The notes under the pieces were generated by a model that saw nothing but the letters and a program-made list of their open reading frames with translations, had not been told where the DNA came from and searched no databases. Below, piece after piece: positions 1-7,413 of a stretch of 64,000 bases of DNA. Every line of letters begins with the position of its first letter. Position 1 is the stretch's first letter. The position numbers and the translations under genes are program-made. The stretch spans positions 147,673 through 211,672 of the forward strand of contig NZ_VTXI01000007.1 of NCBI RefSeq assembly GCF_013114545.1, read 5' to 3'. This DNA is from Vibrio sp. RE86. GTDB lineage: Bacteria > Pseudomonadota > Gammaproteobacteria > Enterobacterales > Vibrionaceae.

Positions 1-1
1 T

Positions 2-367
2 TCCCCCCATGAGTTAGTGAAACACAATTGCTTGGCGTACTCCTATCAAGAGACTGGGGCAAAAGAGTGGGCATTTAAAGCGGGCGATGAAGTCTACCAA
101 GTCAAAGTTGACGGTAACCTGTGTACCAATAATTCATCGGCACTAAGAAATGTGGCTCTGTTAGGGCAAGGGATCATTTACGTACCTAGAGTCTTGATTC
201 ATGATGATTTAGAGCAAGGGCGTTTAATCCAACTGTTTCAAGGAGAAACGGCTAAGTGCTTAGGTATTTATGCGGTTTACCCTTATACACGTCAGCAACC
301 AGAAAAGGTGAAACGTTTTATTGAACACCTATACCAAGGGTTCCAAAAGCGTAGCCATCAGTTTTAG
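2..367 (+). CDS. LysR-family transcriptional regulator, C-terminal part (cut by window edge)
   Basis: The reading frame is open from base 2 with no start in the window, so this is the 3' end of a longer gene; the GTG at 17 is internal. The roughly 120 visible residues read like the second half of a LysR substrate-binding domain: a segment around CLAYSY, then a basic/acidic stretch with NLCTNNSSALRNVALLGQGI, a conserved pattern in which effector-domain residues precede the helix GxGI. The N-terminal winged helix lies outside the window. It points toward dld, and LysR proteins often act on neighbours, but the regulated gene cannot be told from this fragment. Family assignment is good; the specific function is unknown. 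Confidence 0.75.
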   Translation, partial: SPHELVKHNCLAYSYQETGAKEWAFKAGDEVYQVKVDGNLCTNNSSALRNVALLGQGIIYVPRVLIHDDLEQGRLIQLFQGETAKCLGIYAVYPYTRQQPEKVKRFIEHLYQGFQKRSHQF

Positions 368-679
368 GCTAAGTCTAAGTAAAGTTTCTAGCGCTTCTTC
401 TGCTCTGTATCTCCATTCGCCTCTCGATAATTAGTCGTTGTAAGCCATGCATTTACAATAACTGGACGTGTGACGCATCTGTTAATGTTCGGTTTTGATA
501 TTGTTTCCATAAAGAAACAATCTGTTTCTTGCTCAAATTTTGAAGTTTGTTTTTGTTAACTTAATGAAAGTATTAGCTTTATTAAAAATAAGCTTAATTT
601 TGGATAGTGTTGGCGAGATCAGCAGCGTAGACGCTGTATAACAGGCTGCTTATAGTGGCTGGGCATAATAATTAGAGAT
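368..679. other. Intergenic region upstream of dld
   Basis: A gap of about 310 bases between the LysR gene and dld. It holds one clear inverted repeat (500-521, listed separately) and AT-rich stretches around 545-600 that could serve as a promoter. No small ORF, RNA gene or strong terminator was recognised. Confidence 0.5.
500..521. promoter_or_regulatory. Inverted repeat, possible operator for dld
   Basis: Perfect 8-base arms ATTGTTTC and GAAACAAT separated by six bases (CATAAA), about 160 bases before the dld start. The short spacer and dyad symmetry fit a dimeric repressor or activator site. It is not followed by a T run, so a terminator is unlikely. The cognate regulator is unknown; the upstream LysR protein is one candidate by position only. 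Confidence 0.4.
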
Positions 680-2392
680 ATGGATATGAAACAAAAGCAG
701 CTGATTGATCAATTCAAGGTAATCGTGGGTGATGACAATGTGTTAACCGACGATATCAAAACCAAGTATTACCGTTCGGGCTTTCGCTCTGGTGGTGGCT
801 CTGCATTGGCCGTTGTCTTCCCCAATACCTTGGTAGAACAGTGGAAAGTCATTAAGCAATGTGTCGAAAATAACTGCATCATCATTATGCAAGCTGCTAA
901 AACAGGCTTAACAGAAGGCTCTGCGCCTAGCGGTAATGATTATGACCGTGACGTTGTCGTTATCAATATCACTAAAATGAAACAGATCCACCTTCTTGAT
1001 GGCGGTAAGCAAGCAGTTTGTCTACCGGGTGCGAGCTTACACTCCCTAGAAAAAACACTAAAAACGGTTAACCGTGCACCTCACTCTGTTATCGGTTCTT
1101 CTTCTTTAGGTGCGACAGTGGTTGGCGGTATCGCGAACAACTCCGGTGGCGCGCTAGTGAAGCGTGGCCCTGCCTACACTGAGCTTGCGATATTCGCTCA
1201 AGTCGATAAGGACGGCAAACTTCATCTAGTTAATCATTTGGGAATTGATGGTCTTGGCGAGACGCCAGAAGAAATCTTGCAGAACATTCAAGATGGGAAC
1301 TTTGACCCAAGTAAAGTGGTTAATGATGATCGCATGGCATCTGACAAAGAGTATGACGAGCGCGTAAGAGATGTGACCTCTGATATTCCATCACGATTCA
1401 ATGCGGATGAGCGCCGACTGTTTGAAGCCAGCGGCTGTGCCGGCAAGCTTGGGGTGTTTGCGGTACGTGTTGATAGCTACCCAGTACCTGAGAAAGAGCA
1501 GGTCTTTTATCTTGGCACAAATGATCCGGCGAAACTCACTCAGCTACGCAAAGACTTTTTGACGCAATTTGAGAACCTGCCTGAAATGGGCGAGTACATG
1601 CACCGTGATATTTTTAATATGGCGGAAAAGTATGGCAAAGATGTATTTCTGTCCATAGACCACCTTGGTACAGACAACTTGCCAAAAATGTTTGCTCTAA
1701 AAGCCAAGGTTGAGAATACCTTAGAGCGAATCCCGTTTGTGAGTAAATATCTGCCAGATACGATCTTGTACTACGCTAGTAAGTTGTTCCCGCAACACTT
1801 ACCACAAAGGTTGCTCGATTATCGTGACAAATACGAGCATCACTTAATCCTAAAAATGAGTGATGGCGGTATTGATGAGGCGAAGAGATACCTGAAAGAG
1901 GTGTGGGCAGCAGAACCAGACCAAGATTACTTTGAGTGTACCGCAGAAGAAGGTAAGAAAGCGTACCTGAATCGTTTTGCAGCAGCAGGAGCGGCGATTC
2001 GTTACGAAACCATCCACCGAAACGAAGTAGAAGACATTGTCGCTCTTGATATTGCGTTACGACGTAACGATGAGGAGTGGTTAGAGACTTTGCCACAAGA
2101 AGTGACAGATAATCTTGTGATGCCTCTCTATTATGGTCACTTTATGTGTTTTGTCTTCCACCAAGATTACATCTTTAAGAAAGGAACAGACACAAAACGC
2201 ATGAAGCGATTGATGCTAGAACATTTGAATAGTCGTGGCGCAAAATATCCAGCGGAACACAACGTAGGACACTTGTATGAAGCGGAAAACTCACTACAAA
2301 AGTTCTACCATCAGCTCGACCCAACCAATACCTTTAACCCAGGTATCGGTAAAATGGACAAGTATCGTCGTAATTGTAACTGCTGTGCATAA
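680..2392 (+). CDS. dld: Quinone-dependent D-lactate dehydrogenase (FAD)
   Basis: Membrane-associated flavoprotein that oxidises D-lactate to pyruvate and passes electrons to the quinone pool. Its 570 residues match the E. coli Dld length. The N-terminal FAD-binding (PCMH) domain covers about residues 10-260, with the glycine/serine-rich segment SSLGATVVGGIANNSGG around 140-160 that contacts the FAD. The rest corresponds to the Dld-specific membrane-binding and cap regions, ending with the family-type NTFNPGIGKM and a cysteine-rich tail (CNCCA). Two ATGs (680 and 686) are possible; the first is used. It is transcribed alone, preceded by the 500-521 inverted repeat and followed by hairpins near 2414-2515. 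No frameshift is visible. Confidence 0.93.
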   Translation: MDMKQKQLIDQFKVIVGDDNVLTDDIKTKYYRSGFRSGGGSALAVVFPNTLVEQWKVIKQCVENNCIIIMQAAKTGLTEGSAPSGNDYDRDVVVINITKMKQIHLLDGGKQAVCLPGASLHSLEKTLKTVNRAPHSVIGSSSLGATVVGGIANNSGGALVKRGPAYTELAIFAQVDKDGKLHLVNHLGIDGLGETPEEILQNIQDGNFDPSKVVNDDRMASDKEYDERVRDVTSDIPSRFNADERRLFEASGCAGKLGVFAVRVDSYPVPEKEQVFYLGTNDPAKLTQLRKDFLTQFENLPEMGEYMHRDIFNMAEKYGKDVFLSIDHLGTDNLPKMFALKAKVENTLERIPFVSKYLPDTILYYASKLFPQHLPQRLLDYRDKYEHHLILKMSDGGIDEAKRYLKEVWAAEPDQDYFECTAEEGKKAYLNRFAAAGAAIRYETIHRNEVEDIVALDIALRRNDEEWLETLPQEVTDNLVMPLYYGHFMCFVFHQDYIFKKGTDTKRMKRLMLEHLNSRGAKYPAEHNVGHLYEAENSLQKFYHQLDPTNTFNPGIGKMDKYRRNCNCCA

Positions 2393-2411
2393 TCAGCTTT
2401 AATCAAAACGC

Positions 2412-2482
2412 AGAGCCACTTTAACGAGTGGCTTTGTAGCGATTGCAAAACCGTGAATCTCGGTTCAATTTCGGATTACACC
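2412..2482 (+). pseudogene. Degenerate tRNA-Cys (GCA) copy
   Basis: From 2426 the sequence follows the intact tRNA-Cys at 13807-13880 closely: the D-arm GAGTGGCT, the anticodon loop TTGCAAA with GCA, and the T-arm CTCGGTTCAATT are all recognisable. One G of the 5' anticodon stem is missing, the base pair closing the anticodon loop is A-A, the T stem is mismatched and the acceptor stem cannot form. The 5' side (GAGCCACTTTAACG) only loosely matches. This reads as a decayed tRNA duplicate rather than a functional gene. It is followed by a good terminator at 2499. Confidence 0.65.
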
Positions 2483-2498
2483 ATCGCTAATACAAATA

Positions 2499-2521
2499 AC
2501 CAGCCTTGTGCTGGTTTTTTT
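2499..2521 (+). terminator. Rho-independent terminator
   Basis: ACCAGC (2499-2504), loop CTTGT, GCTGGT (2510-2515), then a T run to 2521. It closes the dld / pseudo-tRNA unit. A second hairpin, AGCCACT/AGTGGCT (2414-2420 and 2427-2433), lies nearer the dld stop and uses the D-arm of the decayed tRNA. Confidence 0.8.
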
Positions 2522-2587
2522 GTACCTGAATACCCCTGACTCTGTTTATTATTTTCTACTTTGGCTCTGCACAATTACGAGCCGATT

Positions 2588-2604
2588 TGCACGCTGTCGG
2601 TGCA
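2588..2604. promoter_or_regulatory. NtrC-type binding site upstream of nasA
   Basis: TGCAC followed by seven bases and GTGCA gives the GCAC-N7-GTGC dyad known for enterobacterial and vibrio NtrC. It lies about 80-95 bases before the start site predicted from the -24/-12 element at 2657-2671, the normal range for an enhancer-binding protein. A half site GCAC lies further upstream near 2567. Confidence 0.6.
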
Positions 2605-2656
2605 TTGTTCATATACGTCTTTATCTAACCTGTTGTTTTAAAATAAATTGTATCTC

Positions 2657-2671
2657 TGGCACTCTCTTTGC
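2657..2671 (+). promoter_or_regulatory. Sigma-54 promoter of nasA
   Basis: TGGCAC, five bases, TTGC followed by T: a full match to the sigma-54 consensus with GG (2658-2659) and GC (2670-2671) exactly 12 bases apart. Transcription is expected to start near 2683, giving a leader of about 95 bases before nasA. Confidence 0.8.
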
Positions 2672-2682
2672 TCTCATACAAA

Positions 2683-2766
2683 TGACCTGAAAAGTCGTAA
2701 GAATTAATAATAACGTCACTGGCAACGAAGCCTCCCTTATTGAGTTAAGGGAGGCTTTCGTCGTTT
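2683..2766 (+). promoter_or_regulatory. nasA leader: attenuator with ANTAR-type hairpin
   Basis: A strong terminator hairpin AAGCCTCCCTTA / TAAGGGAGGCTT (2728-2739 and 2746-2757) with a U-rich tail sits 22 bases before the start codon. Directly before it, CGT (2714-2716) and ACG (2725-2727) flank ACTGGC, a six-base loop with A at position 1 and G at position 4 as in NasR/NasT target RNAs; the ACG can also extend the terminator stem with CGT at 2759-2761, so the two folds compete. A first hairpin is less clear (GAC 2684-2686 with GTC 2694-2696). Antitermination by NasT, encoded two genes downstream, is inferred. Confidence 0.65.
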
Positions 2767-2779
2767 ATAGGAGTGAGTG

Positions 2780-5437
2780 ATGACAAAGGAATGTATCAAA
2801 ACCGCTTGCCCATACTGTGGGGTGGGCTGTGGTGTTGAAGTGAACAAGCAGCGTATTTCGGGGGATGAGAAGCATCCTGCAAATTCGGGCGCGCTTTGCG
2901 TGAAGGGCTCCGCGCTGGCAGAGAGCCTACAGATGCCGAGCAGACTGCTTTATCCAAAGCTAAACGGTCAAGAGCTCAGTTGGAGCCAAGCAACTGACAT
3001 CATCGCGGAAAGTTACTTTAATGCCATTAATACCACTGGCGCGGATTCGACCGCTATGTATGTGTCCGGGCAGCTGCTGACAGAAGATTACTATGTTGCT
3101 AACAAATTCATGAAAGGCTTGATTGGCAGCGCCAATATCGACACCAACTCCAGACTTTGTATGTCTTCAGCGGTGGTGGCGCATAATCGAGCCTTTGGTG
3201 AGGATATCGTCCCTGTGAATTATTCTGACATCGACGATGCGGAGCTGATTGTTATCTGTGGTGCGAATACGGCGTGGACTCATCCAGTTTTGTTTAGGCG
3301 CATTCAGCAAGCGAGAGAACACAACCCGAGATTGAAGCTGGTGGTCATTGACCCAAGAGTCACCGTGACCGCCGAGCAAGCTGACTTACATCTGCAAATT
3401 CCAAACGACAGTGACATCGACCTATTCAATGGTCTGGTTCGTTACTGTGTCGACCGTGGCTTAGTGAACCAAGAGTATATTGATGAGCATACGCTGGGTT
3501 TTGAAGCGCTGTTATCTTTAGTAGCTAAATCTGACTACAGCTTAGCGAAACTGAGTCAAAAGTTGGATTTAAATGAAGATCAATTGGCCGTTTTCTACCG
3601 CTGGTTCAGTACATCGAAGCGAGCAATTACGCTGTTTTGTCAGGGAGTGAACCAATCTCAATCTGGATCGGACAAAGCGAATACCATTATCAATGCTCAT
3701 TTGGCGACAGGAAAGATTGGCTATCAAGGTGCTGGCCCATTTTCAGTTACAGGCCAACCCAATGCGATGGGCGGGAGAGAGGTCGGCGGTCTTGCGAACC
3801 AGCTGGCTATACACAGAGGGTTCGATACCGATTCGATTGAACGAGTCAGTCAGTTTTGGAAAACCGATCGATTAGCCACCAAACCCGGGTTAAAAGCGGT
3901 AGAGTTATTTGAGGCCGTGGAGCGCGGTGATATCAAGGTGATTTGGATTATGGCAACCAATCCCGTTGTGTCCATGCCTGACAATCATTATGTGAAAGAA
4001 GCACTAAGGCGCTGCCCAATGGTTATTGTCTCGGATATTACTGGCGATTCAGACATTGCTCGCTATGCCAATCTGTTACTGCCTGCAGCAGGATGGGGTG
4101 AAAAACAGGGCATGGTAACAAACTCTGAACGGATGATGACTCGTCAAAGAGCCTTTGTTTCACCCAAAGGAGGCGCTAAATCTGACTGGAAAGCGGTGGC
4201 TGAAGTAGCTAAAAAGCTGAGTGAAAAGTTAAATGTGGAGAGTAGCTTCGAGTTCCAAAACGAATATGAGGTTTTCAAAGAGTACGTCGAAATGACGGGT
4301 TTGAATCAGGACTCTCCGTTGCTGCTCGACCTTTCCAACTTTTCAAATCTGACGCAACAAGAATATGCCGATTGGCAGCCAACACGTTGGGGTAGAGAGC
4401 GCCCGTATGAAGATGGAACATTCAGCCATAGCGATGGAAAAGCGAGATTTGTTGTACCGAGTGATGTGACGTTAACCGAAGCTGAATCAAGAGATAATGG
4501 TTGGTGGTTGAATACAGGACGCCAACGCGACCAATGGCACACGATGACGAGAACGGGACACATTGCGCACCTTGCTGCGAGCGAACCAGAGCCGAGCGTC
4601 TACATGAATCGTCGCTCTGCGGCTTATTTGGGTGTTGAAGCGGGTGAACTGGTCATGCTTACTCAAGGTCAAGTTAAAAGCCAAGGTGAAGAGAAGCTAT
4701 TTGCAAAAGCATTGATTGACGATGGGCTAACCGACAAGCAATTGTTTATGTCTATGCACTGGGCAGGGAAGTATGGGAGTAAAAGCAGTGTTAACGGTGT
4801 GGTAAGCCGTACCAACGACCCATTTTCAGGGCAACCAGCTTTCAAGTCACAGGGCGTCGAGGTGATGCCAGCGCGTGCAAAAAGTTATGGCCTTTATATC
4901 TCGGATACAAGCGCAGGTGAAAGCTTCGACGAACAAGGATTGCTGTATGCTTCGTTGCAAAAAGATCATTCGCTAAGTGTTTGGCGCTTTGCGGATAGCT
5001 CGCTGACCGAGAAGTCGTTTTCTCTCGGTTTGGAGCATATATCGGGGGCGGGGAGCGTCGTGTTAGACCTCTCATCGGGCTGGTTGTCGGTGACTTATGA
5101 CCAAGTAGGCACAGATAAGCGAATAGAGTCGTTAATACTGGTATCGAGTCAACCGATTCGCTGTGATACGGCGCAGCTAATAGGGTTAATTGGTGAGCCG
5201 CTTACTTTTTCAACGTTACTTTCGATTGTTGACCAAGAGTCATCATCCAAGTTGATTTGTAGTTGTTTTCGAGTCAGTGACACGCAAATTGAAAAGGCGC
5301 TTAAAAGTGGCGAGTGCAGCACGACTTCTCATCTACAAAACAAGCTGAAATGCGGTTCAAATTGTGGTTCTTGCCTTCACCAAGTTGATCAATTGGTATC
5401 GCAGTTTTCACTTAGTGCTCATATAGAGAGCAATTAA
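2780..5437 (+). CDS. nasA: Assimilatory nitrate reductase catalytic subunit
   Basis: Cytoplasmic molybdenum bis-MGD enzyme reducing nitrate to nitrite for nitrogen assimilation. The N-terminus carries the 4Fe-4S ligands CPYCGVGC followed by CVKG near residue 47; the molybdopterin oxidoreductase body and C-terminal dinucleotide-binding domain follow. The last 65 residues contain a BFD-type 2Fe-2S domain (CSCFRV ... CGSNCGSC), as in NasA proteins that take electrons through an extra cluster. The ATG at 2780 is preferred to the GTG at 2777 because TAGGAG then lies seven bases upstream. First gene of nasA-ybiB-nasT, behind a sigma-54 promoter and an attenuator. No NasC-like NADH diaphorase is found nearby, so the electron donor is open. 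Confidence 0.93.
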   Translation: MTKECIKTACPYCGVGCGVEVNKQRISGDEKHPANSGALCVKGSALAESLQMPSRLLYPKLNGQELSWSQATDIIAESYFNAINTTGADSTAMYVSGQLLTEDYYVANKFMKGLIGSANIDTNSRLCMSSAVVAHNRAFGEDIVPVNYSDIDDAELIVICGANTAWTHPVLFRRIQQAREHNPRLKLVVIDPRVTVTAEQADLHLQIPNDSDIDLFNGLVRYCVDRGLVNQEYIDEHTLGFEALLSLVAKSDYSLAKLSQKLDLNEDQLAVFYRWFSTSKRAITLFCQGVNQSQSGSDKANTIINAHLATGKIGYQGAGPFSVTGQPNAMGGREVGGLANQLAIHRGFDTDSIERVSQFWKTDRLATKPGLKAVELFEAVERGDIKVIWIMATNPVVSMPDNHYVKEALRRCPMVIVSDITGDSDIARYANLLLPAAGWGEKQGMVTNSERMMTRQRAFVSPKGGAKSDWKAVAEVAKKLSEKLNVESSFEFQNEYEVFKEYVEMTGLNQDSPLLLDLSNFSNLTQQEYADWQPTRWGRERPYEDGTFSHSDGKARFVVPSDVTLTEAESRDNGWWLNTGRQRDQWHTMTRTGHIAHLAASEPEPSVYMNRRSAAYLGVEAGELVMLTQGQVKSQGEEKLFAKALIDDGLTDKQLFMSMHWAGKYGSKSSVNGVVSRTNDPFSGQPAFKSQGVEVMPARAKSYGLYISDTSAGESFDEQGLLYASLQKDHSLSVWRFADSSLTEKSFSLGLEHISGAGSVVLDLSSGWLSVTYDQVGTDKRIESLILVSSQPIRCDTAQLIGLIGEPLTFSTLLSIVDQESSSKLICSCFRVSDTQIEKALKSGECSTTSHLQNKLKCGSNCGSCLHQVDQLVSQFSLSAHIESN

Positions 5438-5528
5438 ACAATTCTTGAGTTAGGGAAGATTGATTATCGCTACTGAAGCCGTCACACTGAGAAAAGAATA
5501 AAAAGACCCTAATGACTCTAGAGGTAAT

Positions 5529-6476
5529 ATGAGCACAATATTGGAATGTATTCGCACAGTAGGTCGGGGCGAACGTGGTCGCAAGCCATTGACGTTTGAC
5601 CAAGCCTACAAAATCATGGATGAGTATCTTGATGGTCATTGCGGTGACGATCAAATGGCGATGCTCCTAATGCTGATTCGTGTTCAAAATGAGACGAAGC
5701 AAGAGATCGGCGGCTTTGTTAAAGCCTTTCAATCACGAGTACCGAATTTAGGCGCTGATATTGATTGGCCGTGTTATGCAGGCAAACGCCAAAATGCGGG
5801 TCAGCCTTGGCATTTACTGTCAGCAAAGATTTTGGCTGATGCGGGCTACAAAGTACTGCTGCATGGATACCACGACAAGCCAGCAGGTCGCCAACACGCT
5901 GAAGACTACCTTGAAGCCCTGAAGATTGATCTCGCAGAGTCACCTGAGCAAGCCGGTGACCTATTACAGGAAAAAGGCATTGCGTATTTACCGCTTCGCC
6001 ATTTTGCTCCTCAAGCGGAAACCATGATTGGTTGGAAAAATCGCTATGGCTTACGTACTCCAATCAATACTGTGGTAAGAGCTTTAAACCCAGGTGGGGC
6101 AAAACTGGGTATACGTGGAAGCTTCCACCCAGGCTTTCAACAGTTACATGCTGAGGTAGAAAACGAAATTGGTTTAACCAGCCACACAGTTGTTTCCTAC
6201 AAAGGCCAATCGGGTGAATCTGAATACAATCCGAAAGTGAGTCAAACTGTTTGGGTGAGTAAGCCTGATGGTGTGGAGTCCCATTACTGGACTGAGCGTA
6301 TGCTTACCGACATTCCGCTACCGAAAGAGTGCGTATTTGAGACGGCAGAAGCCGACCTAAATATGATGGCTAATACTGTTGTTGCGACGATGGCTGCAAC
6401 CCTGTTTGCAGAGTTTGACGACTACGAAGCTGCCTTTGAAAAGTCCTACCAACTTTGGGAAAGCTACTGCGCTTAA
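5529..6476 (+). CDS. YbiB/TrpD2-like glycosyltransferase-family protein
   Basis: The 315-residue protein resembles the anthranilate phosphoribosyltransferase fold family that includes E. coli YbiB (TrpD2), described as a nucleic-acid-binding protein without TrpD activity. The N-terminal helical part (KPLTFDQAYKIMDEYLDG) and the segment NPGGAKLGIRGSFHPGFQ correspond to this group; the glycine-rich phosphate loop of a true TrpD (GTGGD) is replaced by CYAGKRQNAGQP. It sits 91 bases after nasA and 70 bases before nasT on the same strand, after AGAGGT as ribosome binding site. Homologues recur in nitrate assimilation loci of gamma-proteobacteria; the role there is unknown. Family certain, function not. 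Confidence 0.75.
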   Translation: MSTILECIRTVGRGERGRKPLTFDQAYKIMDEYLDGHCGDDQMAMLLMLIRVQNETKQEIGGFVKAFQSRVPNLGADIDWPCYAGKRQNAGQPWHLLSAKILADAGYKVLLHGYHDKPAGRQHAEDYLEALKIDLAESPEQAGDLLQEKGIAYLPLRHFAPQAETMIGWKNRYGLRTPINTVVRALNPGGAKLGIRGSFHPGFQQLHAEVENEIGLTSHTVVSYKGQSGESEYNPKVSQTVWVSKPDGVESHYWTERMLTDIPLPKECVFETAEADLNMMANTVVATMAATLFAEFDDYEAAFEKSYQLWESYCA

Positions 6477-6546
6477 TCCTACCGATTCAATTTGGCACAT
6501 TCCTTGTTATGTATCTAATTAATAGATTGATGAACAAGGAATGTCC

Positions 6547-7128
6547 ATGCCTCAAAAATGTATTCAAACTCCGGTACTTGTCTGTAGCGATAACCTAGAC
6601 GAACAAGCCCGTTTAGCCACGCTTCTGGCTGCCGACTACGACAATATTCTTACCTGTTTCTCTGCGCAATTTGAAACAATGCTCGCGCGTGAACCGAATG
6701 CGTCAGTAGTGGCTAGTTGGCGTCAACCGAGCGCTGAGCTAAAACGAATTATCTCACTCTGCTCTGAAAAACGAGCGCCATTACTTGTTGTTGTCCAACA
6801 GCTAAATTCTAATGATATTAACCGCTTACCAGAAAGAATGGACTACGTTCTGCTTCCCTCTGATTCGACATTTTCTTTGATGCCGTGGATAGAGCACGCG
6901 TATTTAACTAGGCGTTCTTACATCGAGATGGCTCAAGAAATCCAAACTCTGTCGACTCGCTTAGAAGAGAGAAAGCTGATTGAAAGAGCCAAAGGGTTAC
7001 TGATGAAAATGCACAATGTGGATGAGCAGGCTGCCTACTCCGCGATGAGAAAATCGGCCATGCAATCGAGTCTTCCTTTAGCGCAGGTCGCGAAAAATTT
7101 ACTCTCTACGCTAGAAGCCTTTGAATAA
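6547..7128 (+). CDS. nasT: NasT-type ANTAR antitermination protein
   Basis: RNA-binding regulator expected to relieve termination in the nasA and nrtA leaders. Residues 1-125 form a receiver-like domain, but the strand where the phosphoacceptor Asp normally sits reads SVVASWRQP, so it is probably not phosphorylated. A helix (about 125-145) leads to the C-terminal ANTAR domain with the signature RLEERKLIERAKGLLMK and the following AYSAMRKSAM. The second ATG (6547) is chosen because AAGGA (6536-6540) directly abuts the first ATG. In Azotobacter and Pseudomonas NasT is held by the nitrate sensor NasS; no nasS is present here, and the only NrtA-like gene encodes an exported protein. Confidence 0.85.
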   Translation: MPQKCIQTPVLVCSDNLDEQARLATLLAADYDNILTCFSAQFETMLAREPNASVVASWRQPSAELKRIISLCSEKRAPLLVVVQQLNSNDINRLPERMDYVLLPSDSTFSLMPWIEHAYLTRRSYIEMAQEIQTLSTRLEERKLIERAKGLLMKMHNVDEQAAYSAMRKSAMQSSLPLAQVAKNLLSTLEAFE

Positions 7129-7256
7129 TTAGGCTACCACTTTGGGGTTATAAGAAAAATTCCGCATTGGTGCGCAGTGCACTATTAGCAAGCAATTGAT
7201 AGAGGCAATCAATAGGGGAATGTAATAAACTATTGAAATAAATGGATTAAATAAGT

Positions 7257-7271
7257 TGGCACACTACTTGG
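7257..7271 (+). promoter_or_regulatory. Sigma-54-like promoter of nrtA
   Basis: TGGCAC, five bases, TTGG: the -24 half is perfect and the -12 half has GG where GC is usual, at the correct spacing. Start expected near 7283, just before the leader hairpins. Upstream, 7160-7190 is rich in GTGC half sites (GGTGCGCAGTGCAC) that could bind NtrC, but the spacing is irregular. Confidence 0.6.
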
Positions 7272-7282
7272 AACAGTATAAT

Positions 7283-7398
7283 CAGAACGACAAGCTAACA
7301 GGTGTACAACTTGTCTTATCGCAACTTTACATTACCAACGGCGGTAATGAATAGGGAAGCAATGGCGCTACGACTTTACGGAGTCGTGGCGCTTTTTT
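7283..7398 (+). promoter_or_regulatory. nrtA leader: tandem hairpins and attenuator (ANTAR RNA)
   Basis: Three hairpins in order. P1: GACAAG (7289-7294) with CTTGTC (7310-7315), whose loop includes ACAGGT (A1, G4). P2: CATTACC (7330-7336) with GGTAATG (7343-7349) around the hexaloop AACGGC, again A1 and G4. Then a terminator: GCGCTACGACT (7365-7375) with AGTCGTGGCGC (7382-7392) and six T. This is the two-hexaloop arrangement described for ANTAR-protein targets such as nasF and predicted for NasT. It ends 15 bases before the nrtA start. Confidence 0.82.
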
Positions 7399-7413
7399 AT
7401 TTGGAGAAAACGG

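Noticed and set aside
2508..2690. 60-codon ORF between dld and nasA
   Set aside because: It spans the NtrC site and the sigma-54 promoter, has no ribosome binding site and an implausible composition.
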